A stretch of DNA of 64,000 nucleotides. It comes from Bacteroidales bacterium UBA6397 (lineage in GTDB: Bacteria > Bacteroidota > Bacteroidia > Bacteroidales > UBA932). The number at the start of each line of letters is the position of its first letter. The first letter of the stretch is position 1. Where the stretch lies: the NCBI GenBank assembly GCA_002439875.1, contig DJQB01000025.1, forward strand, positions 1-64,000, written 5' to 3'. The notes under the pieces were generated by a model that was not told the origin of the DNA, searched no databases, and worked only from the letters and a program-made list of their open reading frames with translations. A program made the position numbers and the translations under genes. Shown here in pieces: positions 8,485 to 17,529 of this stretch.

Positions 8485-8518
8485 AAAGAGAGTGACTAAA
8501 TAGCCACTCTCTTTTTTT
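8485..8518 (+). terminator. Intrinsic terminator after tRNA-Gly
   Basis: AAAGAGAGTG (8485-8494) pairs perfectly with CACTCTCTTT (8505-8514) across a 10-base loop and is followed by a T tract to 8518. It can serve the rplS-tRNA unit and, with its A-rich left flank, also the minus-strand bactofilin gene. Confidence 0.88.
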
Positions 8519-8536
8519 ACTTTTCCCAAAAAGAAA

Positions 8537-9037
8537 CTACGCCTCAGGTATCTCGCTGTTGGCCGGGATGGAGAACGGGGACTTGCTTGTACCTACAGTG
8601 AAGTCAGCATTCTCCTTTTGGGCCGGTTCCGGAACCTCGTACATTCCAGGCCGGCTTCCTGAGGTAAGCTGATTGAACTCCTCCTCGGTGATCATCTTGC
8701 AGCTACCGTTGAACTTGGCATCGAGTTCAACCTGAAGTCTGCGGATGTGCAAATCACCATCGACCACACAAGTATCCTTAAGGGAAAGGGTGTCCTTAAC
8801 AAAGAAGTTGCCCTTGATGGTGCCCCAGAAGTCAGCGTTGTTGCAGATGATGTCACCCTTGATCACGGCCTTCTCACCGACAACGACCTTTGCTTGAGAG
8901 AAGACACGGCCTTCAAATGTACCGTCAATCCTTATGTCATTGGGAGAAGTGATCTCTCCTTTGATTACCGATCCAGCTGAGATCCTACTGATGTCGTTCA
9001 CGCCTGCAGAATCATTGGAACCATAATTTGCGCTCAT
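8537..9037 (-). CDS. Bactofilin
   Basis: 166 residues from the ATG at 9035-9037, chosen for the AAAAGGA Shine-Dalgarno just upstream; an ATG at 9076 that overlaps the secA stop is the alternative (179 residues). The central part is a right-handed beta-helix of repeated short strands: SVIKGEITSPNDIRIDGTFE, GRVFSQAKVVVGEKAVIKGD, ICNNADFWGTIKGNFFVKD. This is the DUF583/bactofilin fold. Bactofilins polymerise without nucleotide under the membrane and help in cell shape or envelope organisation. The flanking tails are disordered. It is downstream of secA on the same strand and probably in its transcript. Confidence 0.88.
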   Translation of the reverse strand: MSANYGSNDSAGVNDISRISAGSVIKGEITSPNDIRIDGTFEGRVFSQAKVVVGEKAVIKGDIICNNADFWGTIKGNFFVKDTLSLKDTCVVDGDLHIRRLQVELDAKFNGSCKMITEEEFNQLTSGSRPGMYEVPEPAQKENADFTVGTSKSPFSIPANSEIPEA

Positions 9038-9075
9038 ATTCCTTTTATTATTATATCCTGTTGATGTATTATTCA

Positions 9076-12000
9076 TTAAACAAGACCTGCGCCGTGGCAG
9101 TTCTTGTATTTTTTGCCGGAACCACACGGGCAAGGGTCATTGCGACCGATCTTCTTGTCCACGTGGATTGGAGTTCTCGCCTTCTGCCCGCCGTTAGTGG
9201 TAAGGTCGTTGCGCTGGGTTCTCATATTGCTCATATCCTGGCTTCTCGGAGCCTGAGCCGGACGGGCCTCGCTGTCCTCGCGTAGAGGGACAAAAGCCCT
9301 TAGGAGGAACGAGAGTACATCCTTGTTGAGTTCCTCAAGCATGGTGGCGAAGAGGTTGTAGCTCTCCAGCTTGTAAACGACAAGCGGATCCTTCTGCTCG
9401 TAGGCGGCGTTCTGCACGCTCTGACGGAGATCATCCATGTCACGAAGATGCTGCTTCCAGTGCTCATCAATCTGATAGAGAATGATCGAGCGGCTGAGAG
9501 CCTTGGCAATCTCCTTGCCCTCGGTGTTGTACGCTTTCTCAAGATCAACACTGAGAGTAAGCATCTTACGACCGTCCGAGATAGGAATCGCTATGTTCTT
9601 GTACATATTCCCCTGCTTCTCGAAGATCATCTTGATGAACGGATAGACCTTCTCAGCGAGGGTGTTCATCCTACGCTCATAGACAGCTTGCATCTGTTTG
9701 CAAAGTGCGTCAGTAAGTTGGTCTCCCTTAGCATTCGAGTAGAATTTCTCATCAAATCCGAGGTCAATGGATAGTTGAGCCATCACATATTCCTCAAATT
9801 CCTGGTAAGACATCCCCTCCGCGCGGCCGGCTATGATCGAGGCCGAGTCAATCATCATGTTCCTGACATCAATCTCGATCCTCTCTCCGGAAAGAGCGTT
9901 GCGCCTTCTGGCGTAGACAGCCTCACGCTGGTAGTTCATCACATCGTCATACTCAAGAAGTCTCTTACGGATTCCGAAGTTGTTCTCCTCAACTTTTTTC
10001 TGAGCGTTTTCTATTGACTTGGAAAGCATTCCGCTTACCAAAGCCTCATCATCAGCCATTCCGAGCTTGTCAACCACTCCGGCGATCCTCTCGGAACCGA
10101 AAAGACGCATCAGCTTGTCCTCAAGGGAAACATAGAAAGCAGATGAGCCAGGGTCTCCCTGACGTCCGGCACGGCCTCGGAGCTGACGGTCAACACGACG
10201 GCTGTCATGCCTTTCCGTACCGATGATCGCGAGACCTCCGGCGGCCTTGACCTCCGGAGAAAGCTTGATGTCGGTACCACGGCCTGCCATGTTCGTAGCT
10301 ATCGTGACAGTGCTGGAAAGACCGGCCTGGGCAACGATTTCAGCTTCCCTAGCGTGCTCCTTGGCATTGAGGACATTGTGCTTGATGCCCCTCATACGGA
10401 GCATACGGCTCAGGAGTTCGGAAGTCTCGACATCAGTCGTACCTACGAGAACCGGACGGCCTTTCGAAATAAGCTCCTCTACCTTATTAATTACAGCAGT
10501 GTATTTCGCTTTCTTCGTCTTATAAATAAGGTCATCCTGGTCGTCCCTGATGACTGGACGGTTAGTAGGAATGACAACTACATCCAATTTGTAGATTGAC
10601 CAGAACTCTCCAGCCTCTGTCTCGGCGGTACCGGTCATACCAGCCAACTTATGGTACATTCTGAAATAGTTCTGCAGAGTGACCGTCGCGAAAGTCTGTG
10701 TGGCGGCCTCGACCTTGACGTTCTCCTTCGCCTCGACCGCCTGATGCAGACCGTCGCTCCAGCGGCGCCCCTCCATGATACGGCCCGTCTGCTCGTCCAC
10801 GATCTTGACCTTGTTGTCGATGACGATGTAGTCAACATCCTTCTGGAACATAGCATAGGCCTTAAGAAGCTGGATTACTGTGTGGACACGCTCGCTCTTG
10901 AGGGAATAGTCCTCCATGAGGGCGTCCTTCTTCTCCTGCTTCTCCTCGGCGGAGAGTTCGGTGTTCTTCTGGATCTCGGCAATCTGGCTTCCAACATCAG
11001 GAAGGACGAAGAAGTCAGGATTGGAAACCGCGTTGGCAAGAAGGTCGTGCCCCTTGTCCGTCATGTCAACCGAGTGCTGCTGCTCGCTGATCACGAAATA
11101 CAGTTCGTCAGTGACAACGTGCATCTCTCGCTCGTTGTCCTGCATGTAATAGTTCTCCGCCTTCTGCATCAGCTGCTTCATACCCTGCTCGCTTAGGAAC
11201 TTGATGAGCGGCTGGTACTTTGGAAGACCTTTGTAGGCACGGAGAAGGAGCATCCCCCCCTCATCCTCCTTGCCTGCGGCTATCGCCTTCTTGGCGTCGT
11301 TCAGAACCTGGGTCACAAGGGACCGCTGCTTCTGGTAGAGGCTCTCGACGTAAGGTCTGAACTCCATATACTGCTCGTCGTCCTGAGCCTTGGCCACAGG
11401 ACCGGAGATGATCAACGGGGTACGCGCGTCATCGATGAGCACGGAGTCCACCTCATCGACAATGGCATAGTGATGCTTCCTCTGGACGAGGTCTGTCATG
11501 TTCACTGCCATATTGTCTCGAAGGTAGTCGAAACCGAACTCGTTATTGGTGCCGAATGTTATGTCACAATTATAGGCTCTCTTTCGCGCGTCGCTGTTAG
11601 GCTCGTGCTTGTCGATACAGTCCACCGAAAGGCCGTGAAACATATAGAGAGGCCCCATCCACTCGGAGTCACGCTTGGAGAGGTAATCATTGACGGTCAC
11701 CACGTGCACACCCTTGCCGGCCAAAGCGTTAAGGAATACAGGAAGGGTCGCCACAAGGGTCTTTCCCTCACCGGTCGCCATCTCGGCTATCTTGCCCTGA
11801 TGCAGCACAATACCACCGATCAGCTGGACATCATAGTGGACCATGTCCCATGTCACCTCGTTGCCGCCTGCGATCCAGTGGTTTTGGTAAATTGCCTTGT
11901 CGCCCTCGATGTGGACGAAATCGTGGTTTATGCTGAGCGCGCGGTCGAAGTCATTGGCTGTCACCTCGATGGTGGCGTTCTCCTTGAACCTGCGGGCCGT

Positions 12001-12351
12001 GGACTTCATGATCGCGAAAGCCTCCGGGAGGATCTCATCCAGAACCTTCTCGATCTCCGCATCCTCGTCCTTCACAAGCTTGTCGGACTCTGTCGCAAGA
12101 TTCTCTTTCTCGTGCACAGGAATATCCTCGCCCAGTTTGGCCTTGATCTCTGCGATCCTCTTCTCAAAGGGGGCCTCGCACTCACGCAGCCTCGCCCTCA
12201 AATCTTCCGTCTTGGCTCTCAGTTCATCGTTGGAGAGCTGGTCTATGGGACCGTAAGCCTCCAGAACCTTGTTAAGGACAGGCCGGATCTGCTTGAGGTC
12301 TCTGTCGGCCTTCGAGCCGAACACTTTTTTTAGAATAGTAGCTATAGCCAT
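9076..12351 (-). CDS. secA: Protein translocase ATPase SecA
   Basis: 1091 residues from the ATG at 12349-12351 ([12 protein letters not shown]). Motor motifs are present: the Walker A region [29 protein letters not shown], and the second RecA domain with [12 protein letters not shown] and [16 protein letters not shown]. The C terminus has the zinc-binding SEC-C motif with [15 protein letters not shown]. The length, longer than E. coli SecA (901), is typical of Bacteroidetes, which carry insertions in the N-terminal half. SecA drives Sec-dependent export through SecYEG. A -33/-7 promoter lies just upstream. Bactofilin follows immediately. Confidence 0.98.
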   Translation of the reverse strand: MAIATILKKVFGSKADRDLKQIRPVLNKVLEAYGPIDQLSNDELRAKTEDLRARLRECEAPFEKRIAEIKAKLGEDIPVHEKENLATESDKLVKDEDAEIEKVLDEILPEAFAIMKSTARRFKENATIEVTANDFDRALSINHDFVHIEGDKAIYQNHWIAGGNEVTWDMVHYDVQLIGGIVLHQGKIAEMATGEGKTLVATLPVFLNALAGKGVHVVTVNDYLSKRDSEWMGPLYMFHGLSVDCIDKHEPNSDARKRAYNCDITFGTNNEFGFDYLRDNMAVNMTDLVQRKHHYAIVDEVDSVLIDDARTPLIISGPVAKAQDDEQYMEFRPYVESLYQKQRSLVTQVLNDAKKAIAAGKEDEGGMLLLRAYKGLPKYQPLIKFLSEQGMKQLMQKAENYYMQDNEREMHVVTDELYFVISEQQHSVDMTDKGHDLLANAVSNPDFFVLPDVGSQIAEIQKNTELSAEEKQEKKDALMEDYSLKSERVHTVIQLLKAYAMFQKDVDYIVIDNKVKIVDEQTGRIMEGRRWSDGLHQAVEAKENVKVEAATQTFATVTLQNYFRMYHKLAGMTGTAETEAGEFWSIYKLDVVVIPTNRPVIRDDQDDLIYKTKKAKYTAVINKVEELISKGRPVLVGTTDVETSELLSRMLRMRGIKHNVLNAKEHAREAEIVAQAGLSSTVTIATNMAGRGTDIKLSPEVKAAGGLAIIGTERHDSRRVDRQLRGRAGRQGDPGSSAFYVSLEDKLMRLFGSERIAGVVDKLGMADDEALVSGMLSKSIENAQKKVEENNFGIRKRLLEYDDVMNYQREAVYARRRNALSGERIEIDVRNMMIDSASIIAGRAEGMSYQEFEEYVMAQLSIDLGFDEKFYSNAKGDQLTDALCKQMQAVYERRMNTLAEKVYPFIKMIFEKQGNMYKNIAIPISDGRKMLTLSVDLEKAYNTEGKEIAKALSRSIILYQIDEHWKQHLRDMDDLRQSVQNAAYEQKDPLVVYKLESYNLFATMLEELNKDVLSFLLRAFVPLREDSEARPAQAPRSQDMSNMRTQRNDLTTNGGQKARTPIHVDKKIGRNDPCPCGSGKKYKNCHGAGLV

Positions 12352-12378
12352 AAAAATCAAATGTCTTTGATAATCCTA

Positions 12379-12409
12379 CAAATTTAATGATAATCAAAGA
12401 GATTTACAA
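12379..12409 (-). promoter_or_regulatory. Promoter of secA
   Basis: On the minus strand: TTG (12407-12409), 20 bases, TAAATTTG (12379-12386). The ATG is 28 bases after the -7 box, so the leader is short. Confidence 0.65.
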
Positions 12410-12551
12410 TTTTTAAGCCCTGATTTCGACAATGGCGGAATGTCAGTCTTGACAGGATAGCTCCGATGTTGGGCTGAGCCGGAGACGAACATCATTGAAT
12501 ATCAAGACCTTCAATAGCATCGAAAGTCAATCCAGGGTCATCACGGCCAAT

Positions 12552-13211
12552 TCAATCCGCCAGATGGTTGAGCAAAAGTTTACGGATATTGTCCGAGATA
12601 CGCTTGTGAGCGTCCGTAGCGTTCTCAAGCATCTCCGCAAGATTCTTGTACTTGATCAGCTCACGGGTGTTTTCCTCATTGCCGAATATGTAGCCCACAT
12701 ACTCCTCATAAGCGTCGTCGGCGGCATGTTCCAACTCAGTCACCCGCTCGCAGGCCATAGAAATGGCCGGGAGGTTCCTCTTAAGATCCAACAGAAGCGG
12801 AATCGCGTCATGGATGACCTCTGACTGGGATCTAGCCATCTGGGCCAATTCCTTGAGCTGACCGTCCAGTTTGGCCGGACGGTAGATAAGAACAGCCTTC
12901 GAGGTGTCCTTTATGACATCCAGGCAATCGTCCATCGCCATCGCCACAGCCTGAAGATCCAGTTTGTTCACCTGAATGAACGGACGGGCGGACAACATCT
13001 CGTGAAAATCGGTCAGAAGAGCGTCCCCCTGAACCTCGCAGGACTTGATTTCCTTCTCCATCCTCGAGCGCGAGTCGACATCCTCCGTCCCGAACATCTC
13101 CACCAGAAGAGATGACGTAATGCACAGAAAGTCTGTCTGCCGCGCGAGAATCGTTATGAAATCATGACGGGTTCCCCGAAAAGCCATCCTAATTCTTCTA
13201 ATTAAGCCCAT
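12552..13211 (-). CDS. PhoU-like DUF47 protein
   Basis: 219 residues, all-helical, with no signal peptide. The sequence fits the DUF47/PhoU_div family: repeated helices with acidic metal-binding patches (KEIKSCEVQGDALLTDFHE; ERVTELEHAADDAYEEYVGY), ending in ATDAHKRISDNIRKLLL. In most genomes this gene is next to a PiT-type phosphate permease and is thought to control it. No permease is within the window on either side, so it is either an orphan here or its partner is elsewhere. It has a separate upstream region with a TAAATTTG word on the minus strand near 13250. Confidence 0.82.
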   Translation of the reverse strand: MGLIRRIRMAFRGTRHDFITILARQTDFLCITSSLLVEMFGTEDVDSRSRMEKEIKSCEVQGDALLTDFHEMLSARPFIQVNKLDLQAVAMAMDDCLDVIKDTSKAVLIYRPAKLDGQLKELAQMARSQSEVIHDAIPLLLDLKRNLPAISMACERVTELEHAADDAYEEYVGYIFGNEENTRELIKYKNLAEMLENATDAHKRISDNIRKLLLNHLAD

Positions 13212-13613
13212 AAATACTTTTTAACCCAATAAACATTTTTTTGTAGCGCGTCAAATTTACAACCTATTTCCGTATTTCACCACATTTCCATAAAAAACAA
13301 GAACTTTTTCATGTTATTTCTTTTTGAATCCGCGTTCGTGTCACGCATAAAGCTACATTTGTCACAGGTTTTTGTCCTGCAGAGGATTGTCCGACAAATG
13401 CCTTTCACGTTTATCCCGCCATAGGCCAGCCGGCTCTCCGGTTCTCAATACAACACTAAGCGGCGTTCTGCCGCGGTATCCACTCAAATTTCGAAACTTG
13501 CTTTACTCTTCGTTCCGGAGATGCGCACACTGGCCAGCGGGAAAATGCGTGAAAAGATCCAAACGTTTTGAATTTCAGCGCAAACTTCGTAAATTGCCGC
13601 CAAAACCGAAATA
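13212..13613. other. Gene-free stretch between divergent genes
   Basis: About 400 bases without a supportable gene. The left half is A/T-rich and carries a minus-strand TAAATTTG near 13250 that may serve the DUF47 gene. The right end carries the promoter at 13566-13587. A short open frame at 13372-13614 has an Arg/Leu-rich translation with no likeness to a protein. Confidence 0.5.
13566..13587 (+). promoter_or_regulatory. Promoter of the GT4 gene
   Basis: TTTTG (13566-13570), 9 bases, then the sequence reaches TAAATTGC at 13580-13587. The -7 word has one mismatch to TAnnTTTG and the -33 is close, so this is a weak assignment. The ATG is 26 bases further. Confidence 0.25.
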
Positions 13614-14708
13614 ATGCGACTCGCTTACTGCATACACGCGCTTAATCTTTCTGGCGGCATCGAGAGAGTACTCACGACAAAGGCCAACTATCTGGCCGAC
13701 ATCCTGGGCTATGAAGTCCACATCATCACTGCCCGCCAAAAAGGCCGGCCCGAATTTTTCAGACTCAGCGCAAAAATCATCCGCCACGATCTTGACGCCA
13801 ATGACCGTATGTTCCTCTTCAAGTACAGGCATAGGCTGGACTCGCTTCTCGGGAGAATCCGTCCGGATGTCACTGTAACCGTCTGCGACAACAGCCTCTA
13901 CGCCCTCACGGGATGCACCGACGGAAGCGCTAAACTGGGAGAGTTCCATTTTTCACATGAGAAATTTCTGATGAAATACGGCGCTAACGTTTTCGGAAAG
14001 ATGTATGCGTCTCTAAGAACGAGAAGGTTGGAGTCAGCGGTAAGAAGGCTGGACAGTTTCGTGGTCCTGACCAAGTCCGACAAGAAGGACTGGGAAAAGG
14101 TCCGGCCTGATGTGGAGCAAATCTACAATCCATTGTCCTTTGTCTCCAAAGAGATCTCTCCGCTTACAAACAAGCGATGCATAGCGGCCGGAAGACTTGA
14201 GAGTCAGAAAAACTTCAAAGACCTTATAACCGCTTGGCAGACGGTCAACGCCAGGCATCCGGACTGGACTCTAAGCATTTACGGAAACGGAAGTCAGGCA
14301 GACGCGCTCCAAAGCCAGATCAACTCGGCCGGACTGCAGGGGAAGGTGATTCTGGAAGGCAACACGAATGACATCCGGGAAGAGATGCTGGACAGCTCGT
14401 GCCTCGTCATGTCCTCCAGATTCGAGGGCTTTCCGATGATCCTGCTGGAGGCACTCGCCACGGGTCTACCGATTGTCAGCTACGACTGTCCGAAAGGACC
14501 GTCCGAGATTGTCACGATCGGTGCGAACGGATACCTCGCGAAAGTCGGGGACACCGCCACTCTGGCCCGGGGAATATGCAGTGTCATAGCCAACGAAGAA
14601 CTTCGCAGGCGGTTCGGGTCCGAATCGAAAAGAAGATCCGAAGACTTCACATTGGAGAAGACGATGGAAAGATGGGACTTTCTGTTCAAGGAAATCGCCG
14701 GACGGTAG
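13614..14708 (+). CDS. GT4-type glycosyltransferase
   Basis: 364 residues, no membrane segment. N-terminal Rossmann half opens with MRLAYCIHALNLSGGIERVL, the usual GT-B acceptor-side loop. The C-terminal half has the nucleotide-sugar site: AAGRLESQKNFKDLITAW, then SSRFEGFPMILLEALATGLP with the Ex7E motif, and CPKGPSEIV. Family GT4 enzymes are retaining transferases that use UDP-, GDP- or ADP-sugars; the substrate cannot be assigned. The CPKGPSEIV segment is common in GalNAc- and Glc-transferring members of capsule loci. It converges end-to-end with the Stealth gene (adjacent stop codons, no spacer), which marks the left side of the decoration island. Confidence 0.9.
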   Translation: MRLAYCIHALNLSGGIERVLTTKANYLADILGYEVHIITARQKGRPEFFRLSAKIIRHDLDANDRMFLFKYRHRLDSLLGRIRPDVTVTVCDNSLYALTGCTDGSAKLGEFHFSHEKFLMKYGANVFGKMYASLRTRRLESAVRRLDSFVVLTKSDKKDWEKVRPDVEQIYNPLSFVSKEISPLTNKRCIAAGRLESQKNFKDLITAWQTVNARHPDWTLSIYGNGSQADALQSQINSAGLQGKVILEGNTNDIREEMLDSSCLVMSSRFEGFPMILLEALATGLPIVSYDCPKGPSEIVTIGANGYLAKVGDTATLARGICSVIANEELRRRFGSESKRRSEDFTLEKTMERWDFLFKEIAGR

Positions 14709-15584
14709 TTATTTCTCAAACACCGATTTTACAGGAAGGGCAAGTTCAAACGAGTCCAGAAGGATTTTCCTTTCCGACAGATAAGACTCTTCCTTGAGAT
14801 GCACGTCGTTGATGCATACAAGTTTCCTGGACGGTGCATTAAGAAATTTTCCAATCTTGTAAGCCGAGGATGTGGCAATGGAGAAAAACTTGCCGGACAG
14901 ACGCCGGCGGATTGCCTTTCCTTTGTGAAAAAGATAATCCAGAAATAAGTACTGGTTCAGATTATCCATCGTACGTACTTGAGAGACAGTAGGATAAATC
15001 TCATTTTTCATTTTCTCGAAAATCTCCTCGCAAGAACTTCTGAACATAGGAGAGCAGATGTGCTGTGGGCGAACAAAAAGCAAGCCACGCCCAAGTCCAA
15101 GACATTTTCTGGCCATCCGGTCGGAATTCCTGCACTGGCGCTTGTACATTCCGCCAGCGAAAATGTGGCGCGAGAATCCGATCACTATCTTCCCGTCACG
15201 GAAAAAATCATCCTCCCTGCAGGGAGAGACAGGGAACATGTCATCGTTGAAATAGATGAAACGTTCGTCAAGCCCGGGAATCCTGTGCAGGAACATTTCT
15301 ATCGTGGTGCTGTTGAATGTCGGCAGAAACTCTTCGGGAATGATGTCACGATGCATCACGATCCTCAGCCTCTCCGAAGCCCAGTCCGGAACCTGAGTCT
15401 TTCCTGACACGACCAGATAAACATTCCGGATGAACGGCATGTGGGTCTCTATGCCTCGAAGAAGGTACTTCAAAGTCCCCCAATCCCGGAACCGTTTGTC
15501 AAGAGCCGGGACATTCAAGGCTCGTGAATATTCTTCCCTCCAAACGGGATCCAAACCGTTGACATAGGTTATGACTGCATCCAT
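14709..15584 (-). CDS. Stealth-family sugar-phosphate transferase
   Basis: 291 residues from the ATG at 15582-15584. All four Stealth conserved regions can be found: CR1 (DAVITYVNGLDPVWREEY), CR2 (RFRDWGTLKYLLRGIE through HRDIIPEEFLPTFNS to RFIYFNDDMF), CR3 (around NLNQYLFLDYLF) and CR4 (CINDVHLKEESY). Characterised Stealth proteins, such as capsule polymerases of Neisseria and the catalytic core of GlcNAc-1-phosphotransferase, move a hexose-1-phosphate from a UDP-sugar to an acceptor, making a phosphodiester. It follows the LicD gene at 15589-16395 after four bases in one operon. Substrate unknown. Confidence 0.9.
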   Translation of the reverse strand: MDAVITYVNGLDPVWREEYSRALNVPALDKRFRDWGTLKYLLRGIETHMPFIRNVYLVVSGKTQVPDWASERLRIVMHRDIIPEEFLPTFNSTTIEMFLHRIPGLDERFIYFNDDMFPVSPCREDDFFRDGKIVIGFSRHIFAGGMYKRQCRNSDRMARKCLGLGRGLLFVRPQHICSPMFRSSCEEIFEKMKNEIYPTVSQVRTMDNLNQYLFLDYLFHKGKAIRRRLSGKFFSIATSSAYKIGKFLNAPSRKLVCINDVHLKEESYLSERKILLDSFELALPVKSVFEK

Positions 15585-15588
15585 AGAA

Positions 15589-16395
15589 TCAACTGTCAAG
15601 TAGATAAACTGTCAGATCATGCGTTTTGCGGTCTTTCTCGGGAGGCAGGGTCATATAGTCACCGAACATCTGCGAAAGCCAGCCGTCCCAACGTCTGAAA
15701 GCCTTGAAGCGGCAGCCCTCGAACTCAATGTCGGAATATTCCTCAAGCATGCTCTTTTCGAATATTTCCCTCGTTCCATTGTATGTGACGGAGACTGCTC
15801 CCGCAAGACGGGAAGTCTCATAAGGGTACTTCAAGACCTCTGAATTAATCTTTTTCAACCAATATTCAGCACCCATCGCATGGGCTTCCAGTTTGGAAAA
15901 CAATGGCTGATGGAAATTGAAAAGATCAAAACGAGTTCCGCAGATGTTGAGCCTGTGGGACCAGTGAGTCAGACGATGTTCCCTTTTCCTCTGAAAGTCA
16001 GGATTTTCCGGTTTTCCATCCATAGGGAATATGTCGATGTTCAAACCGAAATCATAATCACATCCTTTCCCTTGTAGGCTTTTGGTGTGAGTGTCCTCAA
16101 CCTTTGCGAAGAAATGGACAAAACGGTCACCCTTATCTCCCTCCTTATGGCAAAGACAACGGTAACGAGAATCACCTTCCTTGCCGAATGATGCAACAAA
16201 ACGCTCATAGTCAGGCCGTGGCATCAGCAAATCAATGTCATCATCCCACGGAATGAACCCCTTGTGACGCACTGCCCCTAGAAGCGTTCCATAAGCAATA
16301 GAATAACGAATCCCTTCTTTTGCGCAAAAGGAATCCACCGCCTTAAGGATGTCCAGAAGATAAAGTTGAATCTCCCTATGTGACAATTTTTTCAT
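15589..16395 (-). CDS. licD: LicD-family phosphotransferase (copy 1)
   Basis: 268 residues, cytoplasmic. The nucleotidyltransferase-fold core is plain: IRYSIAYGTLLGAVRHKGFI then PWDDDIDLLMPRPDYERF, with the DDDID metal-binding aspartates. LicD proteins transfer phosphocholine or another CDP-linked group, such as ribitol phosphate, to a glycan. It is divergently transcribed from the aminotransferase/cytidylyltransferase operon, whose last gene is a second LicD (copy 2). The two copies share the core but differ in the C-terminal half, so they may use different acceptors. It heads the two-gene operon with Stealth. Confidence 0.9.
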   Translation of the reverse strand: MKKLSHREIQLYLLDILKAVDSFCAKEGIRYSIAYGTLLGAVRHKGFIPWDDDIDLLMPRPDYERFVASFGKEGDSRYRCLCHKEGDKGDRFVHFFAKVEDTHTKSLQGKGCDYDFGLNIDIFPMDGKPENPDFQRKREHRLTHWSHRLNICGTRFDLFNFHQPLFSKLEAHAMGAEYWLKKINSEVLKYPYETSRLAGAVSVTYNGTREIFEKSMLEEYSDIEFEGCRFKAFRRWDGWLSQMFGDYMTLPPEKDRKTHDLTVYLLDS

Positions 16396-16473
16396 TATCT
16401 TTCTAAAATATAGCCTGATGTTTACAAATATAATTGATTTTTGTTAAATTTGTGAATCTGTAGCAAACGGAAT
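16396..16473. promoter_or_regulatory. Divergent promoter region of the decoration island
   Basis: A TATATTTG on the minus strand (near 16420) and a TAAATTTG on the plus strand (near 16446) face apart within 78 bases. The -33 elements are weak on both sides. Shared placement suggests joint control of both operons. Confidence 0.5.
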
Positions 16474-17529
16474 ATGCATTCATACGTATTTCCAGGTGAT
16501 CTGGACAAGAAAATAGCGGCGATCGGGGCGCAGCCGATCCCTTACATGAGGACCGATGAGTTCTCAAGAATCAATCTCGAATCCGAGAGAATCCTTCTGG
16601 ATCTCATTCATTGTCAAGGAGGAAGAACTGTTATCTACACTGGCTCCGGCACCGGCGCCATGAGCGCGGTTGTAGAGAACTATGTCAGCACGAAGAAGAA
16701 AGCGATAGCGGTCAACGGCGGATCCTTTGGAAAGCGTTGGGTCTCGCTGTGTGAATATTATGGGATTCCGGTGATTGACTTCAAGGTCCCGTTCGCCCGG
16801 GACATCGACTACGGCGCGCTTGAGCGGACAATCGAAACCGAGCATCCGGATGTGTTCCTTTGCCAACACCACGAGACTTCCACAGGACAGATTTTCAATC
16901 TGGAGAAGATTTCCGGAATATGCCGACACCATAACGTGTCCCTTGTGGTGGATGTCATCAGTTCATTCCTGGCGGAGCCACTTGACATGGACGCTCTGGG
17001 AATAGACATCTGCATCACCAGCACGCAGAAAGGCCTGAACATTCCTCCCGGATTGTCAATCCTCTTCATAAGCAAACGGTTGGATGGCTACGACTATTCC
17101 CACAGAGGCTATTACTGGGACTTTGAGGACAATCTTGCCAACCTTAAGAGAGGCCAGACCCCGTTCAGTCCGGCAACCACGATATTCCTCCAGCTCAATG
17201 CGAGACTCAGGCAGATTCAGGCACAGGGCGGAGAGACATTCAACATCTCTCTGGTGCGCCACAGGGCGGAGGTGTTCCGTAAGGAGTGCTTGAAATACGG
17301 TTGGGGCATGCCCGCCGAGGTTCCTTCCAACGCCATCACCGCGATCCAGACAAAGGACACGGAAGAGCGGAGAATATTCAGAGGCCTTATTGAGCGCTAC
17401 GACACTTTCATCATGCCCGGCTCCATCCCTGGGTTCTACAGGATCTCACACATGGGCATCCAATCCGATGAAGAACTTAGGAAGTTAGCATTTCAGATCC
17501 ACATAATCGAAGAAGAATCTGCCCGATGA
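16474..17529 (+). CDS. Class V (PhnW-like) PLP aminotransferase
   Basis: 351 residues. It has the fold-type I, class V pattern: a PLP-phosphate loop at GSGTGAM (57-63), Asp160 in LVVDVISSF, and the Schiff-base Lys186 in TSTQKGLNIPPG. HHETSTGQI resembles the substrate region of 2-aminoethylphosphonate:pyruvate and serine:glyoxylate aminotransferases. It overlaps the next gene (cytidylyltransferase fusion) by four bases, so the amine probably belongs to the molecule that is activated with CTP. Phosphonate synthesis would need PEP mutase and phosphonopyruvate decarboxylase, neither of which is visible here, so the substrate may instead be a non-phosphonate small aldehyde or ketone. Confidence 0.85.
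   Translation: MHSYVFPGDLDKKIAAIGAQPIPYMRTDEFSRINLESERILLDLIHCQGGRTVIYTGSGTGAMSAVVENYVSTKKKAIAVNGGSFGKRWVSLCEYYGIPVIDFKVPFARDIDYGALERTIETEHPDVFLCQHHETSTGQIFNLEKISGICRHHNVSLVVDVISSFLAEPLDMDALGIDICITSTQKGLNIPPGLSILFISKRLDGYDYSHRGYYWDFEDNLANLKRGQTPFSPATTIFLQLNARLRQIQAQGGETFNISLVRHRAEVFRKECLKYGWGMPAEVPSNAITAIQTKDTEERRIFRGLIERYDTFIMPGSIPGFYRISHMGIQSDEELRKLAFQIHIIEEESAR

Noticed and set aside
11470..12333. Long plus-strand open frame opposite secA
   Set aside because: Antisense of conserved SecA sequence, no ribosome-binding site or homology visible.
16474..17529. Assigning the aminotransferase as 2-aminoethylphosphonate transaminase (PhnW)
   Set aside because: The class V fold fits, but PEP mutase and phosphonopyruvate decarboxylase are not in the window, so phosphonate synthesis is not supported.
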